Part shown: one piece after another, positions 45,104 to 54,950 of the stretch
Layout: every line of letters begins with the position of its first letter
Numbering within the stretch: the stretch's first letter is position 1
NCBI RefSeq assembly: GCF_004022215.1
Contig: NZ_SAUZ01000024.1
Span: forward strand, 1-64,000
Length of the DNA: 64,000 bases
Direction: 5' to 3'
DNA from: Paenirhodobacter populi
GTDB taxonomy: Bacteria; Pseudomonadota; Alphaproteobacteria; Rhodobacterales; Rhodobacteraceae
Made by a program: the position numbers and the translations under genes
Notes under the pieces: generated by a model
Told to the model about the DNA's origin: nothing
The model's database searches: none
The model's input: the letters and a program-made list of their open reading frames with translations, nothing else

Positions 45104-47371
45104 ATGACCAACAAGAACCGCGTCACGCCCGAGGAGGCGCTGGCCTACCACATCGAACCGAAGCCCGGCAAATACGAGGTCGTCGCCTCGAAGCCGATGG
45201 CGACGCAGCGCGACCTGAGCCTGGCATACAGCCCGGGCGTCGCCGTGCCGGTGCAGGCGATCGCGGACCGTCCGGAAACCGCCTATGACTATACCGTCAA
45301 GGGCAACATGGTCGCGGTGATCTCGAACGGGACGGCGATCCTTGGCATGGGCAATCTGGGCGCGCTGGCCTCGAAACCGGTGATGGAGGGCAAGTCGGTC
45401 CTGTTCAAGCGTTTCGCCGATGTGAACTCGATCGACATCGAACTGGCGACCGAGGACCCGGACGAGATCATCAAGGCCGTCAGCCTGATGGCGCCGACCT
45501 TCGGGGGGATCAACCTCGAAGATATCAAGGCGCCGGAATGCTTCATCATCGAAAGCCGGCTGAAAGAGATCTGCGACATTCCGGTGTTCCACGATGACCA
45601 GCACGGCACCGCGGTGATCTGCGCGGCGGGGATGATCAACGCGCTGGAACTGTCGGGCAAGAAGATCGAGGATGTGCGGATCGTCCTCAACGGTGCCGGC
45701 GCGGCGGGGATCGCGTGCCTCGAGCTGCTCAAGTCGATGGGCGCGCGGCCGCAGAACTGCCTGATGTGCGACACAAAGGGCGTGATCTGGCAGGGCCGGA
45801 CTGAGGGCATGAACCAGTGGAAATCGGCCCATGCCGCCGTGACCGACGCCCGCACGCTGGAAGATGCGATGAAGGGCGCGGATGTGTTCCTGGGCGTTTC
45901 GGCCAAGGGCGCGCTGACGCCCGAGATGGTCAAGACCATGGCCGACAATCCGGTCATCTTCGCCATGGCGAACCCCGACCCGGAAATCACCCCCGAAGAG
46001 GCCCATGCCGTCCGCCCGGATGCGATCGTGGCGACGGGGCGGTCCGACTATCCGAACCAGGTCAACAACGTCCTGTGCTTCCCCTATCTGTTCCGTGGCG
46101 CGCTGGATATCCACGCCCGCGCGATCAACGAGGAAATGAAGATCGCCTGTGCCCATGCGCTGGCCCGCCTTGCGCGCGAGGACGTGCCGGACGAGGTGGC
46201 GATGGCCTATGGCCGCAAGCTGACTTTCGGGCGCGACTACATCATCCCGACGCCCTTCGACCCGCGGCTGATCCATGTGATCCCGCCCGCCGTGGCCAAG
46301 GCCGGGATGGATACCGGCGTCGCCCGCCGCCCGATCATCGACATGGAGGCCTATACCCAAGACCTGCGCGTCCGCATGGACCCGACGGCGGCGATCCTGC
46401 AGGGCATCCAGTCCCGCGCCCGGCAGGCGCAGGCGACGATGATCTTTGCCGAGGGGGACGACCCCCGCGTGCTGCGCGCCGCCGTGGCATGGCAGCGTGG
46501 CGGCATGGGCCGCGCGCTGGTCGTGGGCCGCGAGGCCGATGTGCGCGAAAAGCTGGAAGCCGCCGGTCTGGGCGATGCCTACCGCGAGATCACGGTGGTG
46601 AACGCGGCGAATTCCCGGCATCTCGATGCCTACAAGGCCTTCCTGTATGAGCGCCTGCAACGGCAGGGCCACGACGCCGAGGATGTCCACAAGCTTGCCA
46701 CCCGCGACCGGCATGTCTTTGCCGCGCTGATGCTGGCGCATGGGCATGGCGACGGGCTGGTGACCGGGGCGACGCGGAAATCCGGCTATATCCTCGAACG
46801 CATCAACAAGGTGTTCGACGCCAAGCCCTCGGACGGGGCGGTGGGCATCACCGCGCTCCTGCACAACGGGCGGGTGGTTCTGGTCGGCGATACGCTGGTG
46901 CATGAATGGCCCGAAGCCGAAGACCTCGCCGACATCGCCGAGGCGGGTGCGATGGTGGCGCGCGGGCTCGGGCTGGAGCCGCGGGTGGCCTTCGCCTCGT
47001 TCTCGACCTTCGGCTATCCCGTCTCGGAACGCGCGAGCAAGATGTATATGGCGCCCAAGGTGCTGGACGCGCGCGGGGTCGATTTCGAATATGATGGCGA
47101 AATGACCGTCGATGTGGCGCTGAACATGGACCAGATGAAATCCTATCCGTTCTGCCGCCTGACCGGGCCCGCCAACGTGCTGGTGGTGCCGGCGCGGCAC
47201 GCGGCCTCGATCTCGACCAAGCTGATGCAGGAAATGGCCGGGGCCACCGTGATCGGGCCGGTGCTGACGGGGGTGGAAAAGCCGATCCAGCTGTGCACCA
47301 CGCGCGCCACGGTGAACGATATCCTGAACATGGCGGCGATCGCGGCCTGCGAACTCGGTCAGGGCAAGTAA
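45104..47371 (+). CDS. maeB: NADP-dependent malic enzyme with phosphotransacetylase-like domain
   Basis: A 755-aa two-domain enzyme. Residues 1 to about 430 are the malic enzyme (DLSLAYSPGVAVP, GNLGALASKPVMEGK, FHDDQHGTAVICAAG, LNGAGAAGIACLELL and MANPDPEITPEEA). It converts malate to pyruvate and CO2. Residues about 440-755 resemble phosphate acetyltransferase (AEGDDPRVLRAAVAWQ, NILNMAAIAA end) and are thought to regulate or oligomerise. GAGGAGACCCCC precedes the ATG. 11 bp from the ribokinase-like gene. Confidence 0.94.
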   Translation: MTNKNRVTPEEALAYHIEPKPGKYEVVASKPMATQRDLSLAYSPGVAVPVQAIADRPETAYDYTVKGNMVAVISNGTAILGMGNLGALASKPVMEGKSVLFKRFADVNSIDIELATEDPDEIIKAVSLMAPTFGGINLEDIKAPECFIIESRLKEICDIPVFHDDQHGTAVICAAGMINALELSGKKIEDVRIVLNGAGAAGIACLELLKSMGARPQNCLMCDTKGVIWQGRTEGMNQWKSAHAAVTDARTLEDAMKGADVFLGVSAKGALTPEMVKTMADNPVIFAMANPDPEITPEEAHAVRPDAIVATGRSDYPNQVNNVLCFPYLFRGALDIHARAINEEMKIACAHALARLAREDVPDEVAMAYGRKLTFGRDYIIPTPFDPRLIHVIPPAVAKAGMDTGVARRPIIDMEAYTQDLRVRMDPTAAILQGIQSRARQAQATMIFAEGDDPRVLRAAVAWQRGGMGRALVVGREADVREKLEAAGLGDAYREITVVNAANSRHLDAYKAFLYERLQRQGHDAEDVHKLATRDRHVFAALMLAHGHGDGLVTGATRKSGYILERINKVFDAKPSDGAVGITALLHNGRVVLVGDTLVHEWPEAEDLADIAEAGAMVARGLGLEPRVAFASFSTFGYPVSERASKMYMAPKVLDARGVDFEYDGEMTVDVALNMDQMKSYPFCRLTGPANVLVVPARHAASISTKLMQEMAGATVIGPVLTGVEKPIQLCTTRATVNDILNMAAIAACELGQGK

Positions 47372-47382
47372 CGGGGGCGGCG

Positions 47383-48270
47383 ATGACGGTCTTCAACCTC
47401 GGGTCGATCAACGCCGATCACTTCTACCGGCTGCCGCATCTGCCGGCGCCGGGGGAGACGCTGGCCGCGCAGGACTATGCGACAGGCCTTGGCGGCAAGG
47501 GGGCGAACCAGTCGGTGGCGCTGGCCCGCGCCGGGGCGGAGGTGCGCCATGTCGGCGCGATCGGCGAGGACGGGCGGTGGATGGTTGACCGGATGACCGC
47601 GGCGGGGGTGGATTGCCGCCACGTCGCCGAGCTGCCCGGCGCCTCCGGCCATGCGATCATCGAGGTCGAGGCTTCGGGTGAAAACCTCATCATCGTCTAT
47701 CCCGGCGCGAACCGGGCGATCTCGCCCGGGCAGGCGCTGTTCGCGCTGAATACCGCGCGGGCGGGCGACTGGCTGGTGATGCAGAACGAAACCTCGGCGC
47801 AGGTCGAGGCGGCACAGGCCGCCCGGGCCGCGGGGATGACGGTCGTCTATTCCGCCGCCCCCTTCGACGCCGGATCGGTGCGCGCGGTGATCGACCACAT
47901 CTCGCTGCTGATCGTCAATGAAATCGAGGCGGCGCAGCTGTGCGCCGATTTCGGCGTGACCTTGCAGGAGCTTCCGGTGGCGCGGCTTGTCGTGACACTC
48001 GGGGCAAGGGGCGCGATGTGGTATGACCTTGCCGCGGGAACGCAGGTTTCGGCCCCCGCGTTCCACGTGACGCCCGTCGACACGACGGGGGCGGGGGACA
48101 CTTTCGCGGGCTATCTGGTGGCCGGTCTGGCCGAAGGGCTGCCCCCGGCGGATGCGATGCGGCTGGCTTCGGCCGCGGCGGCGCTGAAGGTGACACGGGC
48201 GGGAACGGCCGATGCCATCCCCGCCCGCGCCGAAGTCGAGGCTTTCCTGAAAACTCAGCCGAGCGAATAG
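47383..48270 (+). CDS. PfkB-family sugar kinase, ribokinase-like
   Basis: A 295-aa carbohydrate kinase. Substrate-site block NLGSINADHFYRLPHLPAPGETL (core LGSINADHFYRL), GGKGANQSVALARAGA and the anion-hole/base motif DTTGAGDTFAGYLVAG (catalytic Asp) are present. Ribokinase is the nearest reading, but other PfkB sugars are possible because no rbs transport genes are adjacent. The last 16 bp overlap the convergent phoB 3' end. Confidence 0.82.
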   Translation: MTVFNLGSINADHFYRLPHLPAPGETLAAQDYATGLGGKGANQSVALARAGAEVRHVGAIGEDGRWMVDRMTAAGVDCRHVAELPGASGHAIIEVEASGENLIIVYPGANRAISPGQALFALNTARAGDWLVMQNETSAQVEAAQAARAAGMTVVYSAAPFDAGSVRAVIDHISLLIVNEIEAAQLCADFGVTLQELPVARLVVTLGARGAMWYDLAAGTQVSAPAFHVTPVDTTGAGDTFAGYLVAGLAEGLPPADAMRLASAAAALKVTRAGTADAIPARAEVEAFLKTQPSE

Positions 48271-48947
48271 CCCGTGCCGCGCACGGTGCGCACGGGATCC
48301 GTGCCGCCATGCGCCATCAGCGCCTTGCGCAGACGGCCCACATGCACGTCGATCGTGCGGGTGTCCACGTAGATGTCCCGTCCCCAGACCCGGTCCAGCA
48401 ACTGATCCCGCGTCCAGACCCGGCCCGGCTTTTCCATCAGCGTGGACAGCAGACGGAATTCGGTCGGGCCGAGCTTCAGCATCTGACCGTCGCGGAACAC
48501 CCGGTGTTCGCCGGAATCGAGGATGATGTCGTCATAGGCCAGCCGTTCCCCCATCGAGGCCGGCCGCGTCCGGCGCAGCTGCGTGCGCAGGCGCGCCATC
48601 AGTTCCACCACCGAATAGGGTTTCACGACGTAATCGTCGGCGCCGGTCTCCAGCCCCCGCACGCGGTCGGATTCCTCCGACCGGGCGGACAGCATGATGA
48701 TCGGGATCTGGCGGGTTTCCGGGTTCGCCTTCACCCGGCGGCAGATCTCGATCCCCGAGACATTGGGCAGCATCCAGTCGAGCACGATCAGATCGGGCTT
48801 TTCCTCGCGTACCATCAAAAGCGCCTCGTCGCCGTTCACGGCAACCGCGACGCGGAACCCCTCGGCTTCGAGATTGTATTGCAGGACTTCGCGTTGGGCC
48901 GATTCATCCTCGACCACCAGCACGCAGGGCTGTTGGGCGGGGCTCAT
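48255..48947 (-). CDS. phoB: Phosphate regulon response regulator PhoB
   Basis: A 230-aa OmpR-type regulator. The receiver domain has VVEDESAQREVL, the phosphoacceptor in LIVLDWMLPNVSG (Asp about 55) and YVVKPYSVVELMARL. The C-terminal winged helix has LGPTEFRLLSTLMEKPGRVWTRDQLLDRVWG (core GPTEFRLLSTLMEK) and TIDVHVGRLRKAL. It is last in the pst-phoU unit, 3 bp after phoU. Its likely sites are the Pho boxes at 54495 and 14378. The cognate PhoR is not in the window. Confidence 0.95.
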   Translation of the reverse strand: MSPAQQPCVLVVEDESAQREVLQYNLEAEGFRVAVAVNGDEALLMVREEKPDLIVLDWMLPNVSGIEICRRVKANPETRQIPIIMLSARSEESDRVRGLETGADDYVVKPYSVVELMARLRTQLRRTRPASMGERLAYDDIILDSGEHRVFRDGQMLKLGPTEFRLLSTLMEKPGRVWTRDQLLDRVWGRDIYVDTRTIDVHVGRLRKALMAHGGTDPVRTVRGTGYSLG

Positions 48948-48950
48948 GAC

Positions 48951-49664
48951 TTATATCTCCGGGTGGTTGGCAAGGGTCACGCCCTCTGATTTGGGCCGTT
49001 CGTCATCCGGAATCTCGCCGGTGACGAGGTAGATCACCTGTTCCGCGATCGAGGTGGCCAGATCGCCCATCCGCTCGATGTTCTTCGCGATGAAATGCAG
49101 GTGCATGCAGGCGGTGATGTTGCGCGGGTCTTCCAGCATGTAGGTCAGGAATTCGCGGAAGAGCGCGTTGTACATCTGGTCGATCTCGATGTCGCGCGAA
49201 CGCACGTCGGCCGCAAGCTTTTCATCGCGCTGGATGTAGCTGTCGATCGCGTCCTTGAGCATCCCCTCGACCGCCAGCGCCATCCGGCGCAGCGCGCTGG
49301 TCGAACCGTTGATCTGCTGCATCTGCAACAGGACCTTGGTGCGCTTGGCGATGTTCTTGGAATAATCGCCGACCCGTTCCAGATTGCCGGAAATCTTGAT
49401 GACCGACAGCGCGATGCGCAGGTCGGACGCCGTGGGGGCGCGCAGCGCGATCAGCTGCGCGGCCTCGGCGTTGATCTGTTCCTCCAGCTTGTCGACGGCC
49501 TTGTCGCGCTTGCGCACGGCCTCGGCCAGTTCCTCGTCGCGGGTTTCGAGCGCGGTCGCCGCATCGACGATCTGCGCCTCCACCAGCCCGCCCATCTTGA
49601 CGACCATCGCCTGAACGGCCTCCAGGTCGCGGTCGAATGCGGAAAGGATGTGTTGGTTTTCCAT
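48951..49664 (-). CDS. phoU: Phosphate signalling protein PhoU
   Basis: A 237-aa helical-bundle protein linking the Pst transporter to the PhoR/PhoB system. Two repeats of the PhoU three-helix unit are visible (LIALRAPTASDLRIALSVIKISGNLERVGDYSKNIAKR core DLRIALSVIKISGNLERVGD, and ACMHLHFIAKNIERMGDLATSIAEQ core HFIAKNIERMGDLATSIAE). GGAGGAAGAT precedes ATG 49664, which fixes the start against a spurious longer frame. Confidence 0.95.
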   Translation of the reverse strand: MENQHILSAFDRDLEAVQAMVVKMGGLVEAQIVDAATALETRDEELAEAVRKRDKAVDKLEEQINAEAAQLIALRAPTASDLRIALSVIKISGNLERVGDYSKNIAKRTKVLLQMQQINGSTSALRRMALAVEGMLKDAIDSYIQRDEKLAADVRSRDIEIDQMYNALFREFLTYMLEDPRNITACMHLHFIAKNIERMGDLATSIAEQVIYLVTGEIPDDERPKSEGVTLANHPEI

Positions 49665-49675
49665 ATCTTCCTCCG

Positions 49676-50476
49676 TCAGCCGATGCGGCCGGTGATGTAG
49701 CTTTCGGTGCGGGGGTCCGAGGGCTTGGTGAAGATCTGCGCCGTATCCCCGTATTCCACCAGGTTGCCGAGGTGGAAGAAGGCGGTCTTCTGGCTGACCC
49801 GCGCGGCCTGCTGCATCGAGTGGGTGACGATCACCACCGAGAAGTTGGTGCGCAGTTCGTCGATCAGTTCCTCGACCTGCGCCGTGGCGATCGGGTCGAG
49901 CGCCGAGCACGGTTCGTCCATCAGCAGAACCTCGGGCGAGGTGGCGACGGCGCGGGCGATGCACAGGCGCTGTTGCTGACCGCCCGACAGGCCGGTGCCG
50001 GGGGCGTCCAGACGGTCCTTGACCTCGTTCCACAGGGCGGCCTTGCGCAGCGAACTTTCGACCACCGCGTCCAGTTCCGCCTTGTTGCGGGTCAGGCCGT
50101 GGATCTTCGGTCCGTAGGACACGTTGTCGTAGATAGATTTCGGGAAGGGGTTCGGCTTCTGGAACACCATGCCGACGCGGGCGCGCAGCTGCACCGGGTC
50201 GACCTTGCGGTCGTAGATGTCCTCGCTGTCCAGCAGGATCTTGCCTTCCACCCGGCAGATCGGGATCGTGTCGTTCATCCGGTTCAGGCAGCGCAGGAAG
50301 GTCGATTTGCCGCAACCCGACGGCCCGATGAAGGCGGTGACCGTCTTGTCGAGGATCTCGATGTTCACATCCTTGATCGCGTGGGAGGCGCCGTAATAGA
50401 CCTGCACGTCCTTGGCGGAAATCTTGATCTTGGTGGCGTCCACGACTCTCTCCGTAAGTCTCATGTCGTTCATCAT
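49676..50476 (-). CDS. pstB: Phosphate ABC transporter ATP-binding protein
   Basis: A 266-aa ATPase of the Pst system. Walker [38 protein letters not shown], signature [14 protein letters not shown], Walker [13 protein letters not shown] and H-loop [10 protein letters not shown] are textbook PstB. In the order pstS-pstC-pstA-pstB-phoU-phoB. Confidence 0.97.
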   Translation of the reverse strand: MMNDMRLTERVVDATKIKISAKDVQVYYGASHAIKDVNIEILDKTVTAFIGPSGCGKSTFLRCLNRMNDTIPICRVEGKILLDSEDIYDRKVDPVQLRARVGMVFQKPNPFPKSIYDNVSYGPKIHGLTRNKAELDAVVESSLRKAALWNEVKDRLDAPGTGLSGGQQQRLCIARAVATSPEVLLMDEPCSALDPIATAQVEELIDELRTNFSVVIVTHSMQQAARVSQKTAFFHLGNLVEYGDTAQIFTKPSDPRTESYITGRIG

Positions 50477-50484
50477 ATCAATCC

Positions 50485-51840
50485 TTACCAGCGGCGCTCG
50501 AATTTGCGACGCAGAATGACCGCGAGGATGTTCATCGCCAGGAGGAAGACCAGAAGCACGATGATAGCGCCCGATGCCCGTTCGACGAACGCGGGATCCG
50601 CACGTTGGGTGAAGTTGTAGACCTGCACCGGCAGGGCCGAGGCGGGGTCGAGGAAGCCTTCCGGCGGGGCGCCGGGATAGTCGCGCACGAAGGCCACCAT
50701 GCCGATCAGCAGCAGCGGCGCGGTTTCGCCAAGGGCCTGCGCAAGGCCGATGATCGTGCCGGTCAGGATGCCCGGCATGGCCAGCGGCAGGACGTGGTGG
50801 AAGATCGTCTGCGTCTTCGACGCGCCGACGCCAAGTGCCGCATCCTTGATCGAGGGCGGCACCGCCTTCAGCGCGGCACGGGTCGAGATGATGATGGTGG
50901 GCAGGGTCATCAGCGTCAGCACCAGCCCGCCGACCAGCGGCGAGGACTGCGGCATCCCGGCGAAGTTGATGAACACCGCGAGGCCGAGGATACCGAAGAC
51001 GATCGACGGCACCGCGGCGAGGTTGGCGATGTTCACCTCGATCAGGTCGGTGAACCAGTTCTTGGAGGCGAATTCCTCAAGGTAGATCGAGGCGGCGACC
51101 CCGATCGGCAGCGCCAGCGCCAGCACGATCAGCATCATGTAGGCCGAGCCGAGGATCGCGACGCCAAGGCCCGCGGCCTCGGGGCGCACTTCGGAGGCGT
51201 CCGGCCCGGTGATGAAGGCCCAGTTGAACGGCATCGTGATCAGCCCGGCGTCGCGCATGGCCTGCGCCAGTTGCAGCTGTTCGGGCGTGACGTTGCTGTC
51301 GAGCTGCGCGCTTTCCATCGTCACGCGGCCCTTGAAGAAGCCGTCGATCCGGCCCCCCGTCCAGGCGTCGAAGCTGATGGTCGAGCCGATCTTCGACGGA
51401 TCGGCCAGCACGATCTTGCGCAGCTGCGCCGGGGCCTCCTTGGAGATCATGGCCGACACGTCGCGCGCCGACATGCCCTCGGGGATCAGGCCCTTTCCGG
51501 CCAGTTCCTTGTTCAGAGCGTCATCCAGAAGCCGGCCATAGGTGATGGTCGTCACCTTGCCCAGTTCCGCCGGATCGCGGTTGCCGGTCTTGTCCAGCAC
51601 CGCGGGGTCGAGTTCGACCTGCATGACCATCGTGGTCTGGCGGAAGGCGCTGAGCCCCTGGCTGAGCACCGAGGTCAGCAGCACCACCAGCGCCAGCACG
51701 CCAAAGGCCACCGCGGCGATCCCATAGGCGCGGAACCGGGTCTCTGCCGCGTTGCGGCGCTTGGTGCGGCTGTCGGTCTTGTACAGCGACGGACGGAAGT
51801 CCGCGGCCGGAACCGGAATGTTCGTCGAGGGCGCGGTCAT
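50485..51840 (-). CDS. pstA: Phosphate ABC transporter permease PstA, long form
   Basis: A 451-aa permease, about 150 residues longer than the enterobacterial protein. The extra length is an extracytoplasmic region after the first helix (about 65-215). The C-terminal transporter core has [27 protein letters not shown] (core [14 protein letters not shown]), [12 protein letters not shown] and the EAA-like [27 protein letters not shown] (core [16 protein letters not shown]). Its start overlaps pstC by 4 bp. Confidence 0.93.
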   Translation of the reverse strand: MTAPSTNIPVPAADFRPSLYKTDSRTKRRNAAETRFRAYGIAAVAFGVLALVVLLTSVLSQGLSAFRQTTMVMQVELDPAVLDKTGNRDPAELGKVTTITYGRLLDDALNKELAGKGLIPEGMSARDVSAMISKEAPAQLRKIVLADPSKIGSTISFDAWTGGRIDGFFKGRVTMESAQLDSNVTPEQLQLAQAMRDAGLITMPFNWAFITGPDASEVRPEAAGLGVAILGSAYMMLIVLALALPIGVAASIYLEEFASKNWFTDLIEVNIANLAAVPSIVFGILGLAVFINFAGMPQSSPLVGGLVLTLMTLPTIIISTRAALKAVPPSIKDAALGVGASKTQTIFHHVLPLAMPGILTGTIIGLAQALGETAPLLLIGMVAFVRDYPGAPPEGFLDPASALPVQVYNFTQRADPAFVERASGAIIVLLVFLLAMNILAVILRRKFERRW

Positions 51841-53297
51841 TCATATTGCTCCCGATACTTGCGCACGATGACGAGCGCGAGGATGTTCAGCCCGAGGGTG
51901 AAGACGAAAAGCGTCAGGCCGAGCGCAAAGGCCACCAGCGTTTCCGGGCTGGCGAATTCGGTATCCCCGGTGAGCTGGCTGACGATCTTGACCGTGACGG
52001 TGGTCATCGCCTCGAACGGATTGAGCGACATCTTGGCGGCGGCACCGGCGCCCATCACCACGATCATCGTTTCGCCGATGGCACGCGAGGCGGCCAGCAG
52101 CACCGCGCCGACGATGCCGGGCAAGGCGGCGGGCAGGATCACCTGCTTGATGGTTTCCGATTGCGTCGCACCAAGCCCGTAGGACCCGTCGCGCAGCGAT
52201 TGCGGCACCGCGTTGATGATGTCGTCCGACAGCGAGGACACGAAGGGGATGAGCATCAGCCCCATCACCACGCCCGCCGTCATCACCGAGCTGGAAGACG
52301 ATCCGAACCCCATCGGCTGGGCGAAATAGTCCCGCAGCATCGGGCCGACGGTGATCAGCGCGAAGAGACCGTAGACGATGGTCGGGATCCCGGCGAGGAT
52401 CTCGATCAGCGGCTTGGCGACGGCGCGCACCTTCTTCGAGGCGTATTCCGCAAGGAAGATCGCGGCGAAGATGCCCACCGGCACCGATACCAGGAGCGCG
52501 ATGAACGAGATATAGAGCGTGCCCCAGATCAGCGGCCAGATGCCGAGGTCGGAGCCGCCGCCGAATTTCGGGTTCCAGGTCAGGCTGAGGAAGAAGTCCT
52601 TCGCCGGATAGATGCGGAAGAAGCTGATCGTTTCGAAGACAAGCGACAGGACGATGCCGACCGTGGTCAGGATCGCGATGCAGGACGCGCCTATCAGCAG
52701 GACCTTGACGAAGGCCTCGGTCACGTTGCGGGCGCGGAATTCGGGCTGGATGCGCGAGATCGCATAGACGAACCCCGCCAGCGCCAGCGCGAGGACGCCC
52801 ACCGTCATCATCATCCGGCTGGTGCCGGAGAGGTCGTGATAGGCCTTGCCGGCCGCGAAGACGGCGGGGGTGACATTGGTGCCAAGGGCGACGCCCACCT
52901 CGGCCAGACGGCCGCGCACATCCGTCAGGTCGGTGCGCATCGCGGCGATGTCGGCGCTGTTCAGTCCGCCCTTCGCAAGCATCAGGTCGATGCCGTTGGC
53001 GATCCGCCGCACATCCGTCATCATCAGCGAGACGGAGGATCCATCAGGCACATCGGCGACATTCAGCATCGCGGAAACCCGCGATTCGATCAGCAGGGGC
53101 TGGATCAGCAGCCACGCGGCCAGAAACAAAAGCGCCGGAACGGCGGTGAAAAGGAATACGGTCTGTCCGTAATAGCTGGGCAGCGAATGCAGCTTGCGGA
53201 TGTCGCCGGCCACTTTCGAGACCGCCAGCCGGCGCCCCGCGAAATAGCCTGCAACCGCCAGCACGATCACGATCAGGGAAAGAAGGCCGATGCTCAT
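51837..53297 (-). CDS. pstC: Phosphate ABC transporter permease PstC, long form
   Basis: A 486-aa permease, also extended at the N-terminus by two helices and a periplasmic segment (about 85-165). The core has SVPVGIFAAIFLAEYASKKVR, EILAGIPTIVYGLFALI and GATQSETIKQVILPAALPGIVGA (core QSETIKQVILPAALPG). ATG 53297 (MSIGLLSLIV) follows GGAAAG; the frame upstream of it is in the intercistronic hairpin and is not coding. Confidence 0.93.
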   Translation of the reverse strand: MSIGLLSLIVIVLAVAGYFAGRRLAVSKVAGDIRKLHSLPSYYGQTVFLFTAVPALLFLAAWLLIQPLLIESRVSAMLNVADVPDGSSVSLMMTDVRRIANGIDLMLAKGGLNSADIAAMRTDLTDVRGRLAEVGVALGTNVTPAVFAAGKAYHDLSGTSRMMMTVGVLALALAGFVYAISRIQPEFRARNVTEAFVKVLLIGASCIAILTTVGIVLSLVFETISFFRIYPAKDFFLSLTWNPKFGGGSDLGIWPLIWGTLYISFIALLVSVPVGIFAAIFLAEYASKKVRAVAKPLIEILAGIPTIVYGLFALITVGPMLRDYFAQPMGFGSSSSSVMTAGVVMGLMLIPFVSSLSDDIINAVPQSLRDGSYGLGATQSETIKQVILPAALPGIVGAVLLAASRAIGETMIVVMGAGAAAKMSLNPFEAMTTVTVKIVSQLTGDTEFASPETLVAFALGLTLFVFTLGLNILALVIVRKYREQYE

Positions 53298-53322
53298 GGA
53301 ACTTTCCGATGAAAAGGGAAAA

Positions 53323-53342
53323 GTGGCGCCCGGGGGCGCCAC
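53323..53342 (-). terminator. Intercistronic hairpin between pstS and pstC
   Basis: GTGGCGCC-CCCG-GGCGCCAC on the minus strand, then TTTTCCCTTTTC. The stem is 8 bp and GC-rich with a short U-run, 15 bp after the pstS stop. It looks like a partial terminator giving more pstS than permease mRNA. Confidence 0.7.
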
Positions 53343-53357
53343 CGTCAGATCCTGGTC

Positions 53358-54413
53358 TTATTGAAGCGGGCCCATCGCGACGTCGTTGGCGACGTCTTCC
53401 TGGGTCTTGGCCAGTTCCGGATCGGGAACCAGGCCGTAGGCCGCCAGCGGGCCATCGGGGCCGGCCATGTCATCGGACACGAAGAAGTCGATGTATTCCT
53501 GCAGGCCCGGGACCACGCCGATATGCGCCTTCTTCACGTAGAAGTAGAGCGGACGCGACACCGGATATTCGCCCTTGGCGACGGTTTCGACCGAAGGGGT
53601 CACGCCGTCCACGGTGGCGACGCGCAGCTTGTCGGTGTTGTTCTGGTAGAACGACAGGCCGAAGACGCCGATGGCGTTCTTGTTCGCCGCGATGCGGGCG
53701 AGCGTTTCGGTGTAGTCGCCGTCGATGTCGACGGAAACGCCGTCCTTGCGCAGGTCGTTGCAGGCCTTGGCGGCGTCAGCGGCCTTGGCCTTGTCGTCGG
53801 CGCCGGTCGAGGCGGCGGCGAACAGGTCGAACGCGCCCGAGGCCTTGCAGCCCGCGACGATGACCTTTTCATCAAACACTTCACGGGTGCCGTGCTTGGT
53901 GCCCGGGATGAAGGCCAGCAGTTCCTGCGCCGGGAAGTCGGCGTTGACGTCCTGCCAGGTCTTGTTCGGGTTGGCGACGAGCGCACCGTCCTTCGCCACG
54001 TTCGCGGCAAGGGCGTTGTACCAGTCGGCCGGGGTGTAGGCGAATTGCGGACCATTGATGTCGCTGGCGAAGACGATGCCGTCATAGCCGAAGCGGACTT
54101 CCATGATCTCGTTCACGCCGTTCGCCTTGCAGGTGTCGATGTCCGACTGCGAGATGCGCGAGGAGGAGTTGGCGATGTCGATGGTGTTTTCGCCGACGCC
54201 TTCGCACAGTTTCTTGCGGCCGGCACCCGAACCGCCGGATTCGACGACCGGGGTGGGGAAGTCGAAGTTTTCGCCGAAGGCTTCGGCGACGATCGTGGCA
54301 TAGGGCAGCACGGTCGACGAGCCGGCCGTCTGGATCTGGTCGCGGGCATACGAGCCCGTGGCAGACACGGCCACCAGGGCAAGGGCCGAGACGCCGAGTT
54401 TCACGCTGTTCAT
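53358..54413 (-). CDS. pstS: Phosphate-binding periplasmic protein PstS
   Basis: A 351-aa substrate-binding protein. Signal peptide 1-23 (ALALVAVSATGSYA). Mature start DQIQTAGSSTVLPYATIVAE contains the phosphate-contact Ser/Thr loop. VESGGSGAGRKKLCEGVGENTIDIANSSSRIS (core ESGGSGAGRKKLCEG) supplies further ligands. First gene of the pst operon behind a perfect Pho box. Confidence 0.95.
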   Translation of the reverse strand: MNSVKLGVSALALVAVSATGSYARDQIQTAGSSTVLPYATIVAEAFGENFDFPTPVVESGGSGAGRKKLCEGVGENTIDIANSSSRISQSDIDTCKANGVNEIMEVRFGYDGIVFASDINGPQFAYTPADWYNALAANVAKDGALVANPNKTWQDVNADFPAQELLAFIPGTKHGTREVFDEKVIVAGCKASGAFDLFAAASTGADDKAKAADAAKACNDLRKDGVSVDIDGDYTETLARIAANKNAIGVFGLSFYQNNTDKLRVATVDGVTPSVETVAKGEYPVSRPLYFYVKKAHIGVVPGLQEYIDFFVSDDMAGPDGPLAAYGLVPDPELAKTQEDVANDVAMGPLQ

Positions 54414-54494
54414 GGATCACTCCTGAATATCTGGGGCCATCATGGCCGCGCACCTTTCCCTAGGCGCACTGCGTGACGCTTATGCAAAAGTAAT

Positions 54495-54512
54495 ATGACA
54501 GTTGCATGACAG
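54495..54512 (-). promoter_or_regulatory. Pho box upstream of the pst operon
   Basis: Minus strand CTGTCAT-GCAA-CTGTCAT, two perfect 7-bp PhoB half-sites with 4-bp spacing, 82 bp upstream of pstS. Phosphate-starvation activation by the PhoB encoded in the same operon is expected. Confidence 0.92.
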
Positions 54513-54690
54513 GCGGCACCCCGGATGTGTCATCCGGCCGGAAACGATATATGCGCGCCGGGCGATGTCATTGCCTCGCTGGACAGCCTCTTTCCGGTCC
54601 GTCCGGTCGGGATCAGCAGGTCCCGGCGCTGCGGCCTGCTGGCAGAAGACTTCGGGAAGAAGGAAGCCACCGCCTTTGTGAACGGCGACG
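54513..54690. other. Non-coding remainder of the pstS-tRNA gap
   Basis: Weak frames only; no conserved protein. Together with the terminase remnant this stretch probably represents decayed accessory DNA beside tRNA-Thr. Confidence 0.35.
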
Positions 54691-54825
54691 GCGTTGGCGA
54701 GCCTGTGCTTCGCCAACAGGGTGGCCGAGAACGAGAAGTTCACGAAGGCCAAGGCCCGAGGGCGGATTGACGGAGCAGTTGCCGCAGCGATGGCCGTGGG
54801 ACGGATCATCGCCAGCGAGATGGCA
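54691..54825 (+). pseudogene. Remnant of a phage terminase large subunit (C-terminal end)
   Basis: A short plus-strand frame reads ENEKFTKAKARGRIDGAVAA then AMAVGR, which matches the C-terminal nuclease end of phage terminase large subunits. A preceding segment GEPVLRQ, a typical pre-motif, is in another frame, so at least one frameshift is present. No start, ATPase domain or other phage genes are visible. It lies 180 bp past the tRNA-Thr 3' end, consistent with the leftover of a prophage or gene transfer element. Confidence 0.5.
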
Positions 54826-54950
54826 CCTCACCCTATGAATCGCGAGGCTCTGCCGTTCTCTGACCTTGGGAGTGCGCGCCACCCATCACATCGGCGCGAG
54901 GATAGGATGCCTTAATGCCTGTTCTGCTTGGTCCCGCGAATTCGAGAAGC

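Noticed and set aside
45020-47200. 726-codon minus-strand frame opposite maeB, and similar long frames opposite rho (30265-32463), mutS (43211-45007) and pst genes
   Set aside because: All mirror strongly supported genes. None has a recognisable domain or a plausible start signal.
48063-48078. TTCCACGTGACG sequence in the ribokinase-like gene as a third parS
   Set aside because: Only the CACGTG core matches; the flanks do not form the palindrome.
49665-50315. N-terminal extension of phoU into pstB
   Set aside because: A good GGAGG precedes the internal ATG at 49664, and the extension is an out-of-frame reading of pstB.
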